Source: Chrysogorgia sp. JL179-B06
Lineage: Eukaryota > Cnidaria > Anthozoa > Scleralcyonacea > Chrysogorgiidae
Assembly: GCA_035772405.1 (NCBI GenBank)
Contig: JAYKKM010000080.1
Span: 4,684,501-4,748,500, forward strand
Direction of reading: 5' to 3'
Length of the DNA: 64,000 bases
Both the position numbers and the translations under genes were made by a program. A model generated the notes under the pieces. That model was not told where the DNA came from, searched no databases, and saw nothing but the letters and a program-made list of their open reading frames with translations. Of this stretch, positions 1-12,485 are shown one piece after another (within the stretch, counting starts at the first letter, position 1; the number at the start of each line of letters is the position of its first letter).

Positions 1-1434
<1,434 letters not shown>

Positions 1435-1435
<1 letters not shown>

Positions 1436-1590
1436 GCTCACTGCTTGCAGTTTGAGCACTCTGGCATGGTTTTTGATGTCCCACATTCGTGTGGCATCAA
1501 GGGTGACTGTAAATAGCAGTTACCTTCATCCTGCTCATCAGCACTACACTGATGAGGCCCAAAAGGCCCGAAACGGTACCCGTCTGTAGT
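1435..1590 (+). mobile_element. Penelope-like element terminal fragment
   Basis: Unique sequence between two (TA)n tracts that ends in a complete hammerhead motif. In Penelope-like retroelements hammerheads sit in the terminal repeats, so this is read as a stranded terminal piece. No coding part is attached here. The assignment rests on the ribozyme and on the better-preserved case at 34.08-34.58 kb. Confidence 0.55.
1543..1590 (+). ncRNA. Hammerhead ribozyme (type I, short stem III)
   Basis: All parts can be placed. Stem I is ACUACA (1543-1548) with UGUAGU (1585-1590). The core is CUGAUGA (1549-1555). Stem II is GGCC (1556-1559) with GGCC (1565-1568) around loop CAAAA, with one extra C at 1569. 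GAAA is 1570-1573. Stem III is CGG (1574-1576) with CCG (1580-1582) around loop UAC. Predicted cleavage follows the GUC ending at 1584. Family knowledge: Penelope-like elements carry type I hammerheads with very short stem III. The only blemish is the extra C in stem II, which may be bulged. Self-cleavage is predicted, not shown. Confidence 0.85.
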
Positions 1591-1756
<166 letters not shown>

Positions 1757-2774
1757 TAAAGTGTTTTTTTTAGTGTTTTAACAATATCCAAGGGGTAAAT
1801 GAAGATATCCTAGGGAGACTTGGTTAAAATCTATCCTAGAGGGGACAAAGAATTTTTTTATCCAAAGGTTGTGAAGCAACCCCTCAATAGGGGGGATGCG
1901 GATATTAAATGGAATGAACCATTGACTGAAACTGGTATAGTTGGCCGGTCCAGGCATTCGACAGATAAAATCAAGATTTGGAATCGGATAGTAATGTATT
2001 ATTAATGCATTACTTATCTCTAGGCCTGGCTTATTACTCTAATGTCAGCATAAATGAAATGCAATAAATATCAAATCCCCACCACCAAAGGCCATATTAA
2101 TGACATGTACAGCTTATTTGGCTAAAATGGCGAAGTCAGATATGCAATGCATATTAAATGATCTCAAAAATAAAGGTCAACTGGGGAAAACCCTGAATAA
2201 ATTTAATACAAAAGCTGCAGTTGTGTTTTGTATTATTTTGTAAATATAGTCCAATAAATACTAGCCCAATAAATTAAAAAGGTATGAACTTCAACGTTTG
2301 TGGAAGATGCCGAACTTAGCCTTAGGCAAATTCGCGCGTGATTATTAATAAACAACTGAAATCATTTGCAATAGCTCAGGGTCCTTGGGTTTTATAGTAA
2401 AACCCGAAAGGGCAGGAAGAAACAAAGGAAACGCTATACCGTACTATCGACGGTTAAACTAAATCGGAATGTCAGATCTATCGTGGATCTATCAACTATC
2501 GACTGAATTTCGAGTGAATGAACTATTATTATTCTCCCAACGGGGCGGCACTGGGGGCGGGCTACCATTTTCGCCGTCGCTGATTGGTTTATTTGACTGC
2601 CCGCATGACAGGAGTTGGCCTCATCTGCCACTTTAGTGACTTGACCCGTTGGCATCCATCTGGCCTCCTTTTTTCGTTCAAACAGTGGATTTAATGACAC
2701 CGGGCTGCTCGTGCGGCTTCCGAAATCATTTGCGTTATTGTTATTATAATTATTTGCGATAATTATTGTTTGAG
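1757..2774. other. Non-coding, presumed 5' flank of the SAM-like gene
   Basis: No recognisable element or convincing coding frame. The last 300 bases are less AT-rich than their surroundings and precede the proposed start codon at 2775, so they may hold the promoter. No TATA box was identified with confidence. Confidence 0.3.
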
Positions 2775-2854
2775 ATGGCCTTAACGATACACGAAGCATC
2801 AACATCAGAAGACATTTTAGAACTCCTCGAGCAGTCAAATGGACGCATTCAAAG
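2775..2854 (+). CDS. Candidate first coding exon of a SAM-like host gene
   Basis: ATG at 2775 opens MALTIHEASTSEDILELLEQ and so on to an AAAG|gtaaga donor at 2854/2855. The exon is 80 bp and ends in phase 2. The next exon (3166) starts with the one base that completes the codon and continues a SAM-like sequence, and this matching of phase supports the model. Codons look host-like and unlike the flanking repeats. Function is unknown beyond the SAM-like fold, usually a protein-protein interaction module. Confidence 0.5.
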
Positions 2855-3165
2855 GTAAGATATTAGTCACATTACCGCGTTGCGTTTGTCCAAGTATATA
2901 ATCCACTAGCACAGAACATTGCATTTAAGTGTTTAACTATAAATGTTCGTTTCTTTCGCGTTCACGATTATTTTATTCATTGAATTGTTTTACGGAATAA
3001 ACGGCAGAAAATAGTCCGAACAAGCGTCAATATTAACTAGCGTGACTCGAATCGATAAACAACTCGTTCGGCCTCAAATTATTGTCAAATATGGCCATTT
3101 CGAAAAGAATGTATCAATTATTATATATATGTTATTATAAAGTATCCTTTGATTTACGACAATAG

Positions 3166-3333
3166 TGAGATACTCTTTACGAGCGACCTTAAACTGCTTA
3201 TAGAAAACCAAGTTGACGGGGAAGACTTTTTTGGCCTCGAGATGAGTGAACTCATTGTCCTCACAACAATTACCCGATTCTACTAAAGCTACGGAAAAAA
3301 TGCATTTCTGTATGGAGCAAAGTCACTGGCTTG
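3166..3333 (+). CDS. Candidate exon 2, SAM-domain-like
   Basis: The acceptor ...gatttacgacaatag| is followed by SEILFTSDLKLLIENQVDGE and then DFFGLEMSELIVL. The pattern of a hydrophobic helix, then ENxVDGE, then xxL(E)MSEL resembles helices 2-4 of sterile alpha motif domains. The frame meets a stop at 3284-3286, before the good donor at 3333/3334 (TTG|gtaagt). Another frame is open from about 3260 to that donor, so there is either a one-base indel (mutation or assembly error) or this is a decayed exon. Confidence in SAM is moderate and in an intact gene low. Confidence 0.42.
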
Positions 3334-3500
3334 GTAAGTATTCATCATTTAGAAGTTTTGAGATATATGCCGCTAATTAAGCAAAGGTTGCGATATAACT
3401 TTGAGTTTATAGTTGTTGCTATTAAAACTAGCGTTGAACGTTTTCCATTCGTATTTCGCGCCTAAACGACACCAAAAGACTGGGTAGGACATAGTGTCAT

Positions 3501-4293
3501 ATGATTCGACAATCTCGTACCCAGAGCCTGCGATCCCCCTGTCCTGCGGAGGGGAAACAGAGGCTCTGGGGAACTCCGATGAAACTCGTCATTTGATTGG
3601 TTGATGCTGAGCTCTCGCACCAGTTTCTTTAGGAGCTAATTGCTCGAGCGAAGTTCGCGGTTTAAAAATAAACAGTTCTTTTCAGAACTATGGCTGGTAA
3701 AGATTTATTCGATACACCTGCAACACATAATTATACACGACAGACCCAAAATACAATTGAACACATGAAATAAGTTAAAACTTAAAACTATTATTAATAT
3801 TATTCTCGCCTTCGTCGCCAAACAAACATCCAGCGTCTGACTCGTCTCGTAATTCTTCAGAGTTTCGCCAAATTATATTAGAGACTACAAGGTCGATGTA
3901 GTTTAGCCAAAGTTCTTGCCAGAAAGTACAATTCCTTACCTGAGCGGCGGCTCGATCACTGCCGACGGCTACGCGGACATATAAAACACTCTCGTCAAAT
4001 CGTCCGGTTGACGATTTAGAGAAAAGCTAAGAAAGACCATTTGTATCGCAACGCTTTGTCAAAAGCTTTGTAAAACATACTGGGCCATTCTTTATCGGTA
4101 AACAAATATTTTCCATGGTCTTCGAACAAGCTAAACATCGTCGACAGCAGCAAATTATAGGGAACTGGGAACCAGAGGACTGGGAACAAAAACCCAATTT
4201 TGGGGACTTTTTCATCGGAGTTCCCCAGAGCCTCTGTTTTTTTGGCTGCAGGCCAAAAGGAACGCAGGCTCTGGGTACGAGATTGATGATTCG
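3501..4293. mobile_element. MITE, 775 bp, perfect 23-bp TIRs, 9-bp TSD
   Basis: The element spans 3510-4284. Its ends are perfect 23-bp inverted repeats beginning CAATCTCGTACCCAGAGCCT. The 9-bp direct duplication ATGATTCGA flanks it at 3501-3509 and 4285-4293. The inner inverted similarity extends further (CAGAGGCTCTGGGGAACTCC near 3570 and 4220). There is no transposase frame; short open frames inside are not credible. The 9-bp duplication points to a Mutator-like mobiliser, which is inference. It sits inside the second intron of the SAM-like gene model. Confidence 0.9.
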
Positions 4294-4434
4294 AGCGAAG
4301 AAGCCTGCTGATTGGTTGTGATGTCAAATAATCGTGTCAACGTATTTTAGTGCCGTTACTGTGTCACGGGCACTGATCTATATATAATTGGACTAATATT
4401 ATATATATTATATTGAGGTTATATATAGGTCCGT

Positions 4435-4580
4435 GGTCCAATTAACTGCGAGGGAACTGGGACTAGAAAATAAATATGGTTATTATTCAGTCCCTAACAT
4501 AATCCTACAACACGATCTCTTACCTTAAATTCACCATTATCCTTAATTAACAAATCGCTCTAAATTAAGGATAATAGATA
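4435..4580. repeat. Dispersed repeat, inverted partner at 16.72-16.90 kb
   Basis: CCAATTAACTGCGAGGGAAC followed by TGGGACTAG matches the reverse complement of 16866-16895, and the ATTATCCTTAATTxACAAATC block at 4540-4570 matches 16725-16770. So there are two copies of one short non-coding element in opposite orientation. Confidence 0.65.
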
Positions 4581-4589
4581 GATAGATAC

Positions 4590-5000
4590 ACTCTAAAAAA
4601 TAGTGTGTAGTTTTACACACCTAAGGTGTGTAAAATTACACAACTTGGTCACTTAAGGCGTGTAAAATTGCACAACTTTTCCGAATTACACACCTTGATG
4701 TGTAGTTCTACACACCTCGCTAAACGGTAGCGTGTAAAATTACACATCTTAGGTTTGCAAAATTACACACTTTTTTTTACACACCTTTGAATTCGCAAAG
4801 GTGTGTTATTTTACACACATTTTAACCAAAAACACACCTTTGCCCAAAACACACCTTTTAATTTTACACAACTTGCTTGATTTTACACACCTTTTAATTT
4901 TACACACCTTTCAATTTTACATACCTTGCTTGATTTTACACATCTTAATTTTACACATCTTTTAATTTCACGCATCTTTTATTCAACAGACATCTTTACT
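4590..5000. repeat. Array of diverged palindromes, AGGTGTGTAAAATTACACAC type
   Basis: Repeated half-sites TACACACCT and AGGTGTGTA sit around AT cores, repeatedly inverted and progressively degraded to the right (TTTTACACACCTTT, then TTTCACGCATC). The left edge reads ACACTCTAAAAAA, similar to the ACACTGTAAAAA edge of the family at 5776. It is probably a MITE-like element with internal palindromic repeats. A sister copy lies at 15.62-15.90 kb. Confidence 0.7.
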
Positions 5001-5773
5001 GCAAGCATCTTGCATGCTTTTTATATGCAACAGCATTGATTTCTTTGCAGTTATACCGACATATTTTTAACACGTGAATAACAACCTGTCGGCAAATTTA
5101 AATCAGAACTATATATATCCCCGTCGCGTTGCATTCTTTTGTCAAAATTTCTCGACAAGACTGCAGATCTCGACCATTAATGATTTAATTATCTGTACTC
5201 GAAGGGCTTCTTTCAAAGTCGAGGCTTTTGCCAAGAGCTACATATAGATCGAGGAAAATAAAAGCGCTCGGCGATAGACCGGGCGACGTTGAATGACCGG
5301 CGATAGACCGGCCATTCAACGTCGACAACTCGACGTCGCTTCAACGTCAAACATCCGCCGTCGATTCGAATAATTATGGATATTCTTTGGCAATGTTGTA
5401 ACCGGCTGTCAACGACCGTAAGAGCCGTCGCAGTTGCTCGAAATTGTGGCTAACATTTCCAAATTCAACTTTCACGCGGTCGAGAGCGAGTCCGTTCAAA
5501 CAAACGATCCTGGCATGTATTTTTCAAAATAGAAATATGCCGAAGAATGTAGGAATGATCATATCAGCTATTCAACAATAAGATATTATGCTATTTAGGC
5601 ATGACTAGCCAGAAGTATGTTATGTTAAAATGTCCTGATAACTAGCAATATTTGGTAAGCAAGTAAGCAACCCGTGTTTAACAATTATTTACCGCACTTT
5701 AACCTTTGATTTTTGTGGGATCAAATTCTAAGTATTTTTAACCAATCAGGTGTGGATGACGCTGCGCTTAATT

Positions 5774-6195
5774 TACACTGTAAAAACTGATTGGTTAAAA
5801 TAACCAAAAAAAAAAAGTCATTCTGAATGAGTCTGAGAGAACCAGTTAAAAATTGGTCATTTCAACCAATTGATATTATGGTCGAAATGACCAAAAATTA
5901 AAAGGTTAAAACAACCAATAGGTAATTGTTGTTCTGACCAATTAAATGGTGGTTGTTTTAACCAAGTTACCTTGGTTACAGTAACCAATATGAATTGGTT
6001 GGTACCAATATATAATGGTTGTTTAAACCAATAAAATATTGGTCACTGTAACTATTAAATATTGGTCACTAACTATTAAATATTGGTTGATTTAACCAAT
6101 ATTCTTGCTATAGTAACCAATATCAATTTAAGTTGGTATAACATTTAAATCATGGTAGTTTCAACCAATTTGGATATTGGTCAAATTGGATTAAT
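5774..6195. mobile_element. Palindrome-array element, TTGGTTAAAATAACCAA type, left copy
   Basis: It starts CACTGTAAAAACTGATTGGT at 5776 after TA. It then holds a field of TTGGT and ACCAA half-sites facing each other across short AT spacers. The exact inverse of its first ~35 bases ends another such field at 14281, followed by TA. CACTG termini with dense subterminal repeats recall CACTA (EnSpm) elements, but no transposase is visible, so the superfamily is open. Confidence 0.65.
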
Positions 6196-6199
6196 CAAC

Positions 6200-8014
6200 C
6201 TCAATGTACTGTTAACTACGAGCTATTCATGCAAATAGACTACAAAGTACTTTATGACAAAAACAATGTATTGAATAATCTAGGTTTCCTTCAACAAAAT
6301 TCTAAACACATGTATACTAGCAGACTAACTTAATACTTAAAAAGGTAAATAACAATTTTGAAAGACTTAAATTTGATGACAAGTATTCCTTCAGTGATGA
6401 GGGATAAGAAATGTATCTCCTTCAATGTCCCAGTTGACAACAATTTAGGGGAAGAACATTGCTACACTTTCAAACCAATATCTTCTTCGTTATCATCCTA
6501 AATAAAAAAATATGATTTAGTATACAAGGAAGATTGATTCTACACAGTGAACAGTTTATAGGGGTAACCATGCAGGTAATTTATAAGAGATGGTGCGTAA
6601 TGCAACTCTGGTTTAGAGTGAAAGTTTTCTATTGCACACTGGGGTTACCACCATTCTTTTACATACTGTATCTCTTAAAGTGTCTATACAGCCCTTTTGT
6701 GTTTTAGTTATCTGTATAGAGAATGAAAAAGTAGCTGATAAGTTAATTTACAGTTTTTGATTTGGACTTTCCGTTTGGAAGATATCACTCCTTTATATAT
6801 TGCTATTTATATAAAGCCGCAAATTAGAAAGGCATGGAACGAGCCACACTGTGGACGTCATTTAAGAGACGAATGTGTGTTTTGCCTTGGGGAACTTGTA
6901 AACACTGTATTAAACACACTGCAAGTTCTCTATGTGATATTCATATTTACTGTCCGTGTATCGTTCAAGTAAGGAATCGTGCAAGTAAAGTATCGTTCAA
7001 GTAAATACGGATGGACAGATATTTTGCTTTAAAATTCGCGTCATTAGAACATCCATACACTGCGTATCTGTCTGGCATGATTGAATAGTTCAACATAAAC
7101 GATAAATTTTACAGTATAATATGGGAATCGAGCTCGTTTGTCTACAAAGCTGGGAAGATCCTGGACTCATCTCTTAAATGACGTCACAATATAGTTTCCA
7201 GACTCCAGAATTGGCAGAAATGCGTTTTCGGTTTTTAATCGGAATTTGCTTACATTTCTTAATTTGGATGCAAAATATCTTCTAAACGAAAAGTCCAAAT
7301 CAAAAACTGTTAAAATAACTTATCAGCTATTTTTTGATCCTCCATACAGATAACTAAAAACGAAAGGGTTGTATAGGCACTTTAAGAAGAAGATGAACTA
7401 TAATGGGGTCAACACATAGAGTGGGTATCTCCCCACTTAAAAGTGTAAACAAATGGGGTTGCCACTAATTTATTGTGGGTATCTCTCCAAGAATAAAATA
7501 AAGTTAAGAGAGAAGTTACAGATATTAGTTAAATTCAGAGAAGTAGTGCTGTAAATTCATAATTAGCATTTTTAGCACTATTTTATGACTCAGAAATTTG
7601 ACTTGGACTTAACTCGGACTCAGAATTGACTCGGTCAACCGACAAACAACGTAGCCATGACATGCAAGCGTACACACATGACATGGTAATGTTCCCATGA
7701 AATTTGTGAATCAACCATGTGAATTGTTTATTGTTTAAATATTATTAATAAATGGTGTGATTGGTATATGAACACAAATGAAAAGTAATATTTCTGCACA
7801 ATGGTGACACATTGCCTAACTTGCATGGTATCATTCAAATATACATACATGAAGTTGCTGGCAATAAAGTTCTGATTTGGGTGTAGAATTTAGGTGCCAC
7901 TGATTTGGGTGTAGAATTCATCTCATCTGTGAGAAAGGTGTTTCCTTGACAGTCTGTGAAACAAAAATTATACATTGGTATCTAGAGCTCAGTGTGGTTA
8001 TGTAAATGGTTACA
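6200..8014. other. AT-rich intronic sequence, nothing recognised
   Basis: I see no convincing exon, RNA or element. There are inverted near-matches around 6740 and 7310 (a GATTTGGACTTTCCGTTTGG-like block and its reverse complement), together with CATACAGATAACTAA versus TTAGTTATCTGTATxGAG. These suggest an old foldback element of about 0.7 kb spanning roughly 6670-7390. Confidence 0.35.
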
Positions 8015-8019
8015 ATACC

Positions 8020-8109
8020 AATACACCACCCAACTTTATTAGAAAGCACTTTGCTGCAACTCATGGGAGTTACAGCAAAGTGCTTTCTAATAAAGTTGGG
8101 TGGTGTATT
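8020..8109. repeat. Near-perfect hairpin, ~42-bp arms
   Basis: Left arm AATACACCACCCAACTTTAT... and right arm ...ATAAAGTTGGGTGGTGTATT are complementary with almost no mismatch around the loop CATGGG (about 8062-8067). It has the size of a foldback MITE core or a small inverted duplication. Confidence 0.85.
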
Positions 8110-8182
8110 GATATTTTTGCAGGTTATTCATGTTATGTGGCTGATACCAGTATGGTGGTATTAGTTTCGATGCTATACGATA

Positions 8183-8372
8183 TTTAAGAAATAGAAAATT
8201 TTTTCCGTGTTTACATACAGTTATATAAACACGAGTGGAAGTTTGGGAGAACGAGAAATCATAGTGGGAACTCGAGCCCGTAGGGACACGATTTTGAGTT
8301 CTCCCAAACTTCCACGATTGTTTATATAACGTATGGGAACACGGATAAAAATGTTTTCTATTTCTTTTATAA
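8183..8372. repeat. Inverted repeat, ~70-bp arms
   Basis: The arm from AAGAAATAGAAAATTTTTTC through GAGTGGAAGTTTGGGAGAAC is matched in inverse order by GTTCTCCCAAACTTCCAC through GAAAACATTTTTATCCGTGT-like sequence ending near 8372. A central loop lies at about 8256-8297. It is foldback-type and non-coding. Confidence 0.75.
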
Positions 8373-8454
8373 AATAACCCGTAGAAAGCAAATAAAATGT
8401 ACAAATATCTTTTTTATCAACGCGTAAATTCTCCTTACTGCGTATGATGGTGCC

Positions 8455-8580
8455 GTGATGTCTAATTGATGGCGTACGATGGCTAATTGATGGCGTATGA
8501 TGGCTAATTGATGGCGTAGGATGGCTAATTGATGGCGTATGATGGCTAATTGATGGCGTATCACGATGGCGTAATCCATC
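8455..8580. repeat. 20-bp tandem repeat, GATGGCTAATTGATGGCGTA
   Basis: About five to six copies of a 20-bp unit with few changes (GTATG, GTAGG, GTACG variants). The unit length makes local open frames on the minus strand (IRHQLAI/SHHTPSI repeats) that are not genes. Confidence 0.88.
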
Positions 8581-9413
8581 CATGTTATATAGCCTGATAT
8601 AAACACGGTAACTGACCAATCACAGCATGCGTAAGACACAACTTATTTTATAAAGCATTGTTGCACTAGTATGCTGGTAAGATAAACTAGTATTTATCTT
8701 ACGATTATGATTTCCATCCCGGAAAGTCTCTTGCTATGATATTAAGGGTGTCATTGAATTATAAAAGTAAAACATTTAAAACAGTCCTGTTTCATTTTAC
8801 CTGGGAAGGTTCTTTATAAGCAGCATTCCGGCCTCTCCGTAAGTGGATTATTATAACCCTTTATCCCCATAGCTTAACTTATCTCTTAACACAGAAAACA
8901 CAGAAAAATACTTATTAATGGCATATATCTGTCATTCAACTCTAAGGACATCCTGAGTGTCAACATGAATAGTAAAAAGACCAAAGTCCTTTTACAATCA
9001 ATGATGTCAAGGACGAAAACTCAGCTAATAAAATGGGTGAAGTTTCATATAAATCCCAAAATGATGTCACACACATGTAGACTATGGGTAGTATAATTCA
9101 AAACTAAAATCAGCTGTTATTTCTAAAATAAAGCATTATGGTAAGAGTTAGGGTTAGTATTCGGTGTAGGGTTAAGATTTGGGTTAAGTTTGGGGTTAGC
9201 ACTATGTTGATGGTGTATCTGCAAACTTTCTTTAATATTAGAAAACTGTTATTTAACAAATATCTGAAAAATGCAGTTATTTATCAAAATACAAACTGTA
9301 TAAATATATTTTGAAACATCCACCCTGCTACTTGAGTAGTCAGTAGCATTATACAGTATATCCATCAACCTCCGTCTACTGGTCCACATTTTGGACCACA
9401 TGGTAAAATAACT

Positions 9414-9920
9414 TGCAGCTAAATACAGGAATCATACATCCACTGTATAGTACATTACACCAAGTCCTCGTTATATGTTGTATATTAGTATTATCAGTAT
9501 TAGAGCTATTAGGGTTATTTTTGAGGTTTCCTGTACTTAAACAGGCTTTCGAAACGAAACAACAATTTGCCTAACGAGGTGGATAATAATAACCGACCCC
9601 AAAAACAACAAAGATCCTAACCAACCCCAACCCCTGCCTTACACGTTTTCTATTTAGGTTAGGGTTAGAAAACTCGTTAGGCGAGGTTAGGATCTTTGTT
9701 GTTTTGGGGTCGGTTATTATTATCCACCTCGTAGTAATAGGCAAATAGTTGTTTCGTTTAGCAAACCTGTTTAAGTACAGGAAACCTCAAAAATAACCCT
9801 AATATTGATAATACTAATATACTAACTGTAATTACTATAACCTATAAATCACTACCACATATATTGAGGACTTGGTGTAATCTACGATAAAGTGGTGTGT
9901 GATTCCTGTATTTAGCCGCA
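9414..9920. mobile_element. Foldback MITE, ~507 bp, ~190-bp arms
   Basis: Left terminus TGCAGCTAAATACAGGAATC and right terminus its near-exact inverse (GATTCCTGTATTTAGCCGCA). Both arms run inward through CACCAAGTCCTC, TACTTAAACAGG and ACCTCGTTAGGC-like blocks, with small indels. The loop at about 9600-9665 holds TTAGGGTTAG-like telomere-motif sequence. No coding capacity. A clean target duplication is not apparent. Confidence 0.82.
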
Positions 9921-10200
9921 GTGTGTAAAAGAAGATGTGACGAGAGACAGGAATGGCTCCATATTGGTCAATAAAGACTTCTTTGCTGGAAATGTGGAGA
10001 GAGAACTGTAGTCTGTAACCAACCCCAAAACAACAAAGGTCCTAACCCTTAACCCCCCACCTAACAAGTTTTCTATCCCTAACCCGCCTAACGAGTTTTC
10101 TAACACTAACCCCCGGCTGTATTGTATTGCCGAATAAGGAGTCGGAGCCATTCCTGCCTCTAGCCGAAATTTGTAAAAGAAGCAGCCGCCATCTTGAAAA
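9921..10200. repeat. Second foldback-type repeat with CCTAACCC motifs
   Basis: GGAATGGCTCC at about 9950 is inverted as GGAGCCATTCC at about 10145. Between them lie ACAACAAAGGTCCTAACC and two AACxAGTTTTCTA blocks. These are shared with 9.60-9.72 kb, 16.60-16.70 kb and 17.16-17.23 kb, marking one dispersed family. The telomere-like hexamers are internal to it. Confidence 0.6.
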
Positions 10201-11630
10201 TTGGCTAGTCAATACGCAAATTATGGAAATAAAGCACAATTATAAACATATTTTGTTGATTTAATCAAACAAATTACGAGGGGTAATCTTACCAGATTCT
10301 TTGGGTATAAACGAAAGTGATATTTAAATACTTTCTAGCTTTTAAATTGGCAAGGACAAAAAATAAACGACACATCGTTGATCGTCTTACCTCTTTCTTC
10401 CTCTAGACACTTAGCGTTTATTCACGAACGCCTCTTAGACAAAGCCTCGAACAACTCAGAACCAAATACCTAAACAGTAAATAAAAGCTAACGTTATTAA
10501 TACAAGTAAATGTATTTAAGATAAGGTAGATTGTAAGTTACGATAATAGATCTCTATTGAACTGCTTCGCAACATAAATAATTTTCTTCAAAAACGTCTG
10601 CGTAGAATTAATTTTCCACGATATAAAGTTCAATAACATCAATTACTATTGCATGCATTACTGTAAGTAAGATAATTACCGTAGATACATCCATTTCTTG
10701 AAACAAAGTAAACTTGCCAAACGTCGAACACGAACCCTTCTTTATAATAACGAAACAATGATGCGACTGTCCAGTGAAAATGAATTCAAATCAAATCACG
10801 CGCTCTTGTCGACTATCACGTGTCTGACGTCACAAAAGACAAAATTCGACCAAAGCGACTCACCCACACTTGGCATGACAACAATTTATATTTATACATA
10901 GCAAGCGACAAAATAATTAAGGAAAATAAGTTCTGGACTAGCAATAAATCTCATGATACCAATAAATAATCATCATTGTTTTTAAAATCAGAAAAAAGTA
11001 TTTCAGACGTATAACAACACTACCCTGCCCTACCCCTACTAAGTACGAATTTTCGTTGAAACGCGGAAATAAACATAGTCCCGGATACCGGATTATTTGT
11101 GATTTTGTGGCCTCCTTTGCCACAATGCTTTTAAACAATGCTTTTGGACAATTGGACCAGAAAACTACTGTATTTTGTCGATCCAGCATGACTGTTTACC
11201 GGTGCAACGTATCTGTTGGATTTCTGGCTATTTTCTGTCTATCATCTCGGTCGCAATCATAGGAATTAAATGGGAATAATGACCCAAATTTTCATCTTTG
11301 TGGACATATTATAAATGGTACACGTTGTCAACAAACACGCTGATCTCTTCAATATTAACGAACATGCCGTTCCAGATACAGACGGACAATGATATAGAAG
11401 AGGGCTTGGATTTGGCACGCAATGCAGCGAGATGGTAATGCACTAATGCCTGCATGTGATGTGATCACCATTACTTTGCTGTATTAAAACAAGAAATGGC
11501 CAGATCAAGACTCAAGTGCAACCTGTATTCTCAAATTCAAAAAGGACACAAACTGTTGTTAATTCATTTGTGAACAACACTATACATATTTTGCAGAATA
11601 GCATGATTAGACTTTGACACTGAATTCCAG
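10201..11630. other. Intronic sequence, nothing recognised
   Basis: AT-rich sequence with short open frames only, and no element ends or RNA motifs that I can support. Confidence 0.3.
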
Positions 11631-11730
11631 GACTCGGCGAATTATTCGAAGTATTGTAGATGAATCATTCCACAATCTTGAAAAAGAACGCCAGCAACAC
11701 AACTATTACGTACAGAGAACTGTCCTAGTG
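11631..11730 (+). CDS. Candidate internal exon of the SAM-like gene
   Basis: Acceptor ACTGAATTCCAG| and donor CTAGTG|gtgagt bound a 100-bp exon. Read with one leading base, it gives TRRIIRSIVDESFHNLEKER and then QQHNYYVQRTVLV, ending in phase 0. It is charged, helical-looking sequence with host-like codon use, unlike the surroundings. I assign it to the 2775-start gene only by strand, position and composition. Confidence 0.45.
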
Positions 11731-12377
11731 GTGAGTATTTTGTTGAAGTTTTTCATGAATTTACAGTAAGGAGTTGAAGATATAGATATTGTAGTTTGAC
11801 TGTATCAAATATATAGACATTTAATTTATATGTAGATAATTTAAATAGTTTACAATATAAACTTGATATATAATCATGTTTTTTGAAAATAATGGGTTGT
11901 CATAGGTTCTTCTAATACAAGTCCAGCATATGCAGCTATACCTATATTTACAACTTCATAATTTAGATATCACTTTGGTAACTGTAAATACCATGATGAT
12001 TGGAAGAACTAATATTCTTATGGGCAACCCAACGGGTAGCCCCTCCCTCACACACACACACACACACACACACAGTCATTTTTAGGAGGAGGCTAAACCT
12101 GTCCTTTAGCTTCCCCCTAAAAACAAGTGCGGGGAGGCTAAAAATAACACAATGTCGTTTGGCCTCATTGAACCATGTGAACTTGCATTGAACGTGGTCA
12201 AGTCGAAGGTATGTCAAAGGTGCTGCAGGCTGCCACTATATATACAACCCATGTCTGACCACAGAGCACAGCTGAGATCTAAGTGTTGATTTTACTGTCA
12301 GCGAGGAAAACCAGAGACCCAAGAGGAAAACCCTCAAAACACAGGAGAGATAAATTAACTCTACTCACACGACTTCC
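11731..12377. other. Intronic sequence with a (CA)n tract
   Basis: A short (CA)n microsatellite lies at about 12050-12074, flanked by inverted AGCCTCC and GGGAGG-like blocks (AGGAGGCTAAACC and GGGGAGGCTAAAA, 12085-12145). Nothing else is recognised. Confidence 0.4.
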
Positions 12378-12485
12378 AAGCTTACGAATCAACACAAGGT
12401 TATTTCCCAGATAGTCACCCATGCAGATACTAACCCCATCCGACCGGGCTTGACTTAGCGGTGAATGACAGTGCCCTAACAGGAC
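12378..12485 (-). mobile_element. 5S-rRNA-derived sequence, SINE3-like
   Basis: The minus strand contains CCGCTAAGTCAAGCCCGGTC, then GGATGGGGTTAGTATCTGCA and TGGGTGACTATCTGGGAA. This follows eukaryotic 5S rRNA from the GCTAAGCAGGGTCGG block to the GGATGGGAGACC...CTGGGAA block, including the internal control region. It has several substitutions and no 5S 5' or 3' stem, so it is read as a 5S-headed SINE or 5S pseudogene and not a functional rRNA gene. The body of the SINE is not defined. Confidence 0.6.

Noticed and set aside
4016..4327. 103-codon minus-strand frame
   Set aside because: Lies across the end of a MITE and mirrors its inverted repeats.
9120..9200. GGGTTA-rich stretch as a telomeric remnant
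   Set aside because: Irregular spacing and no tandem unit.
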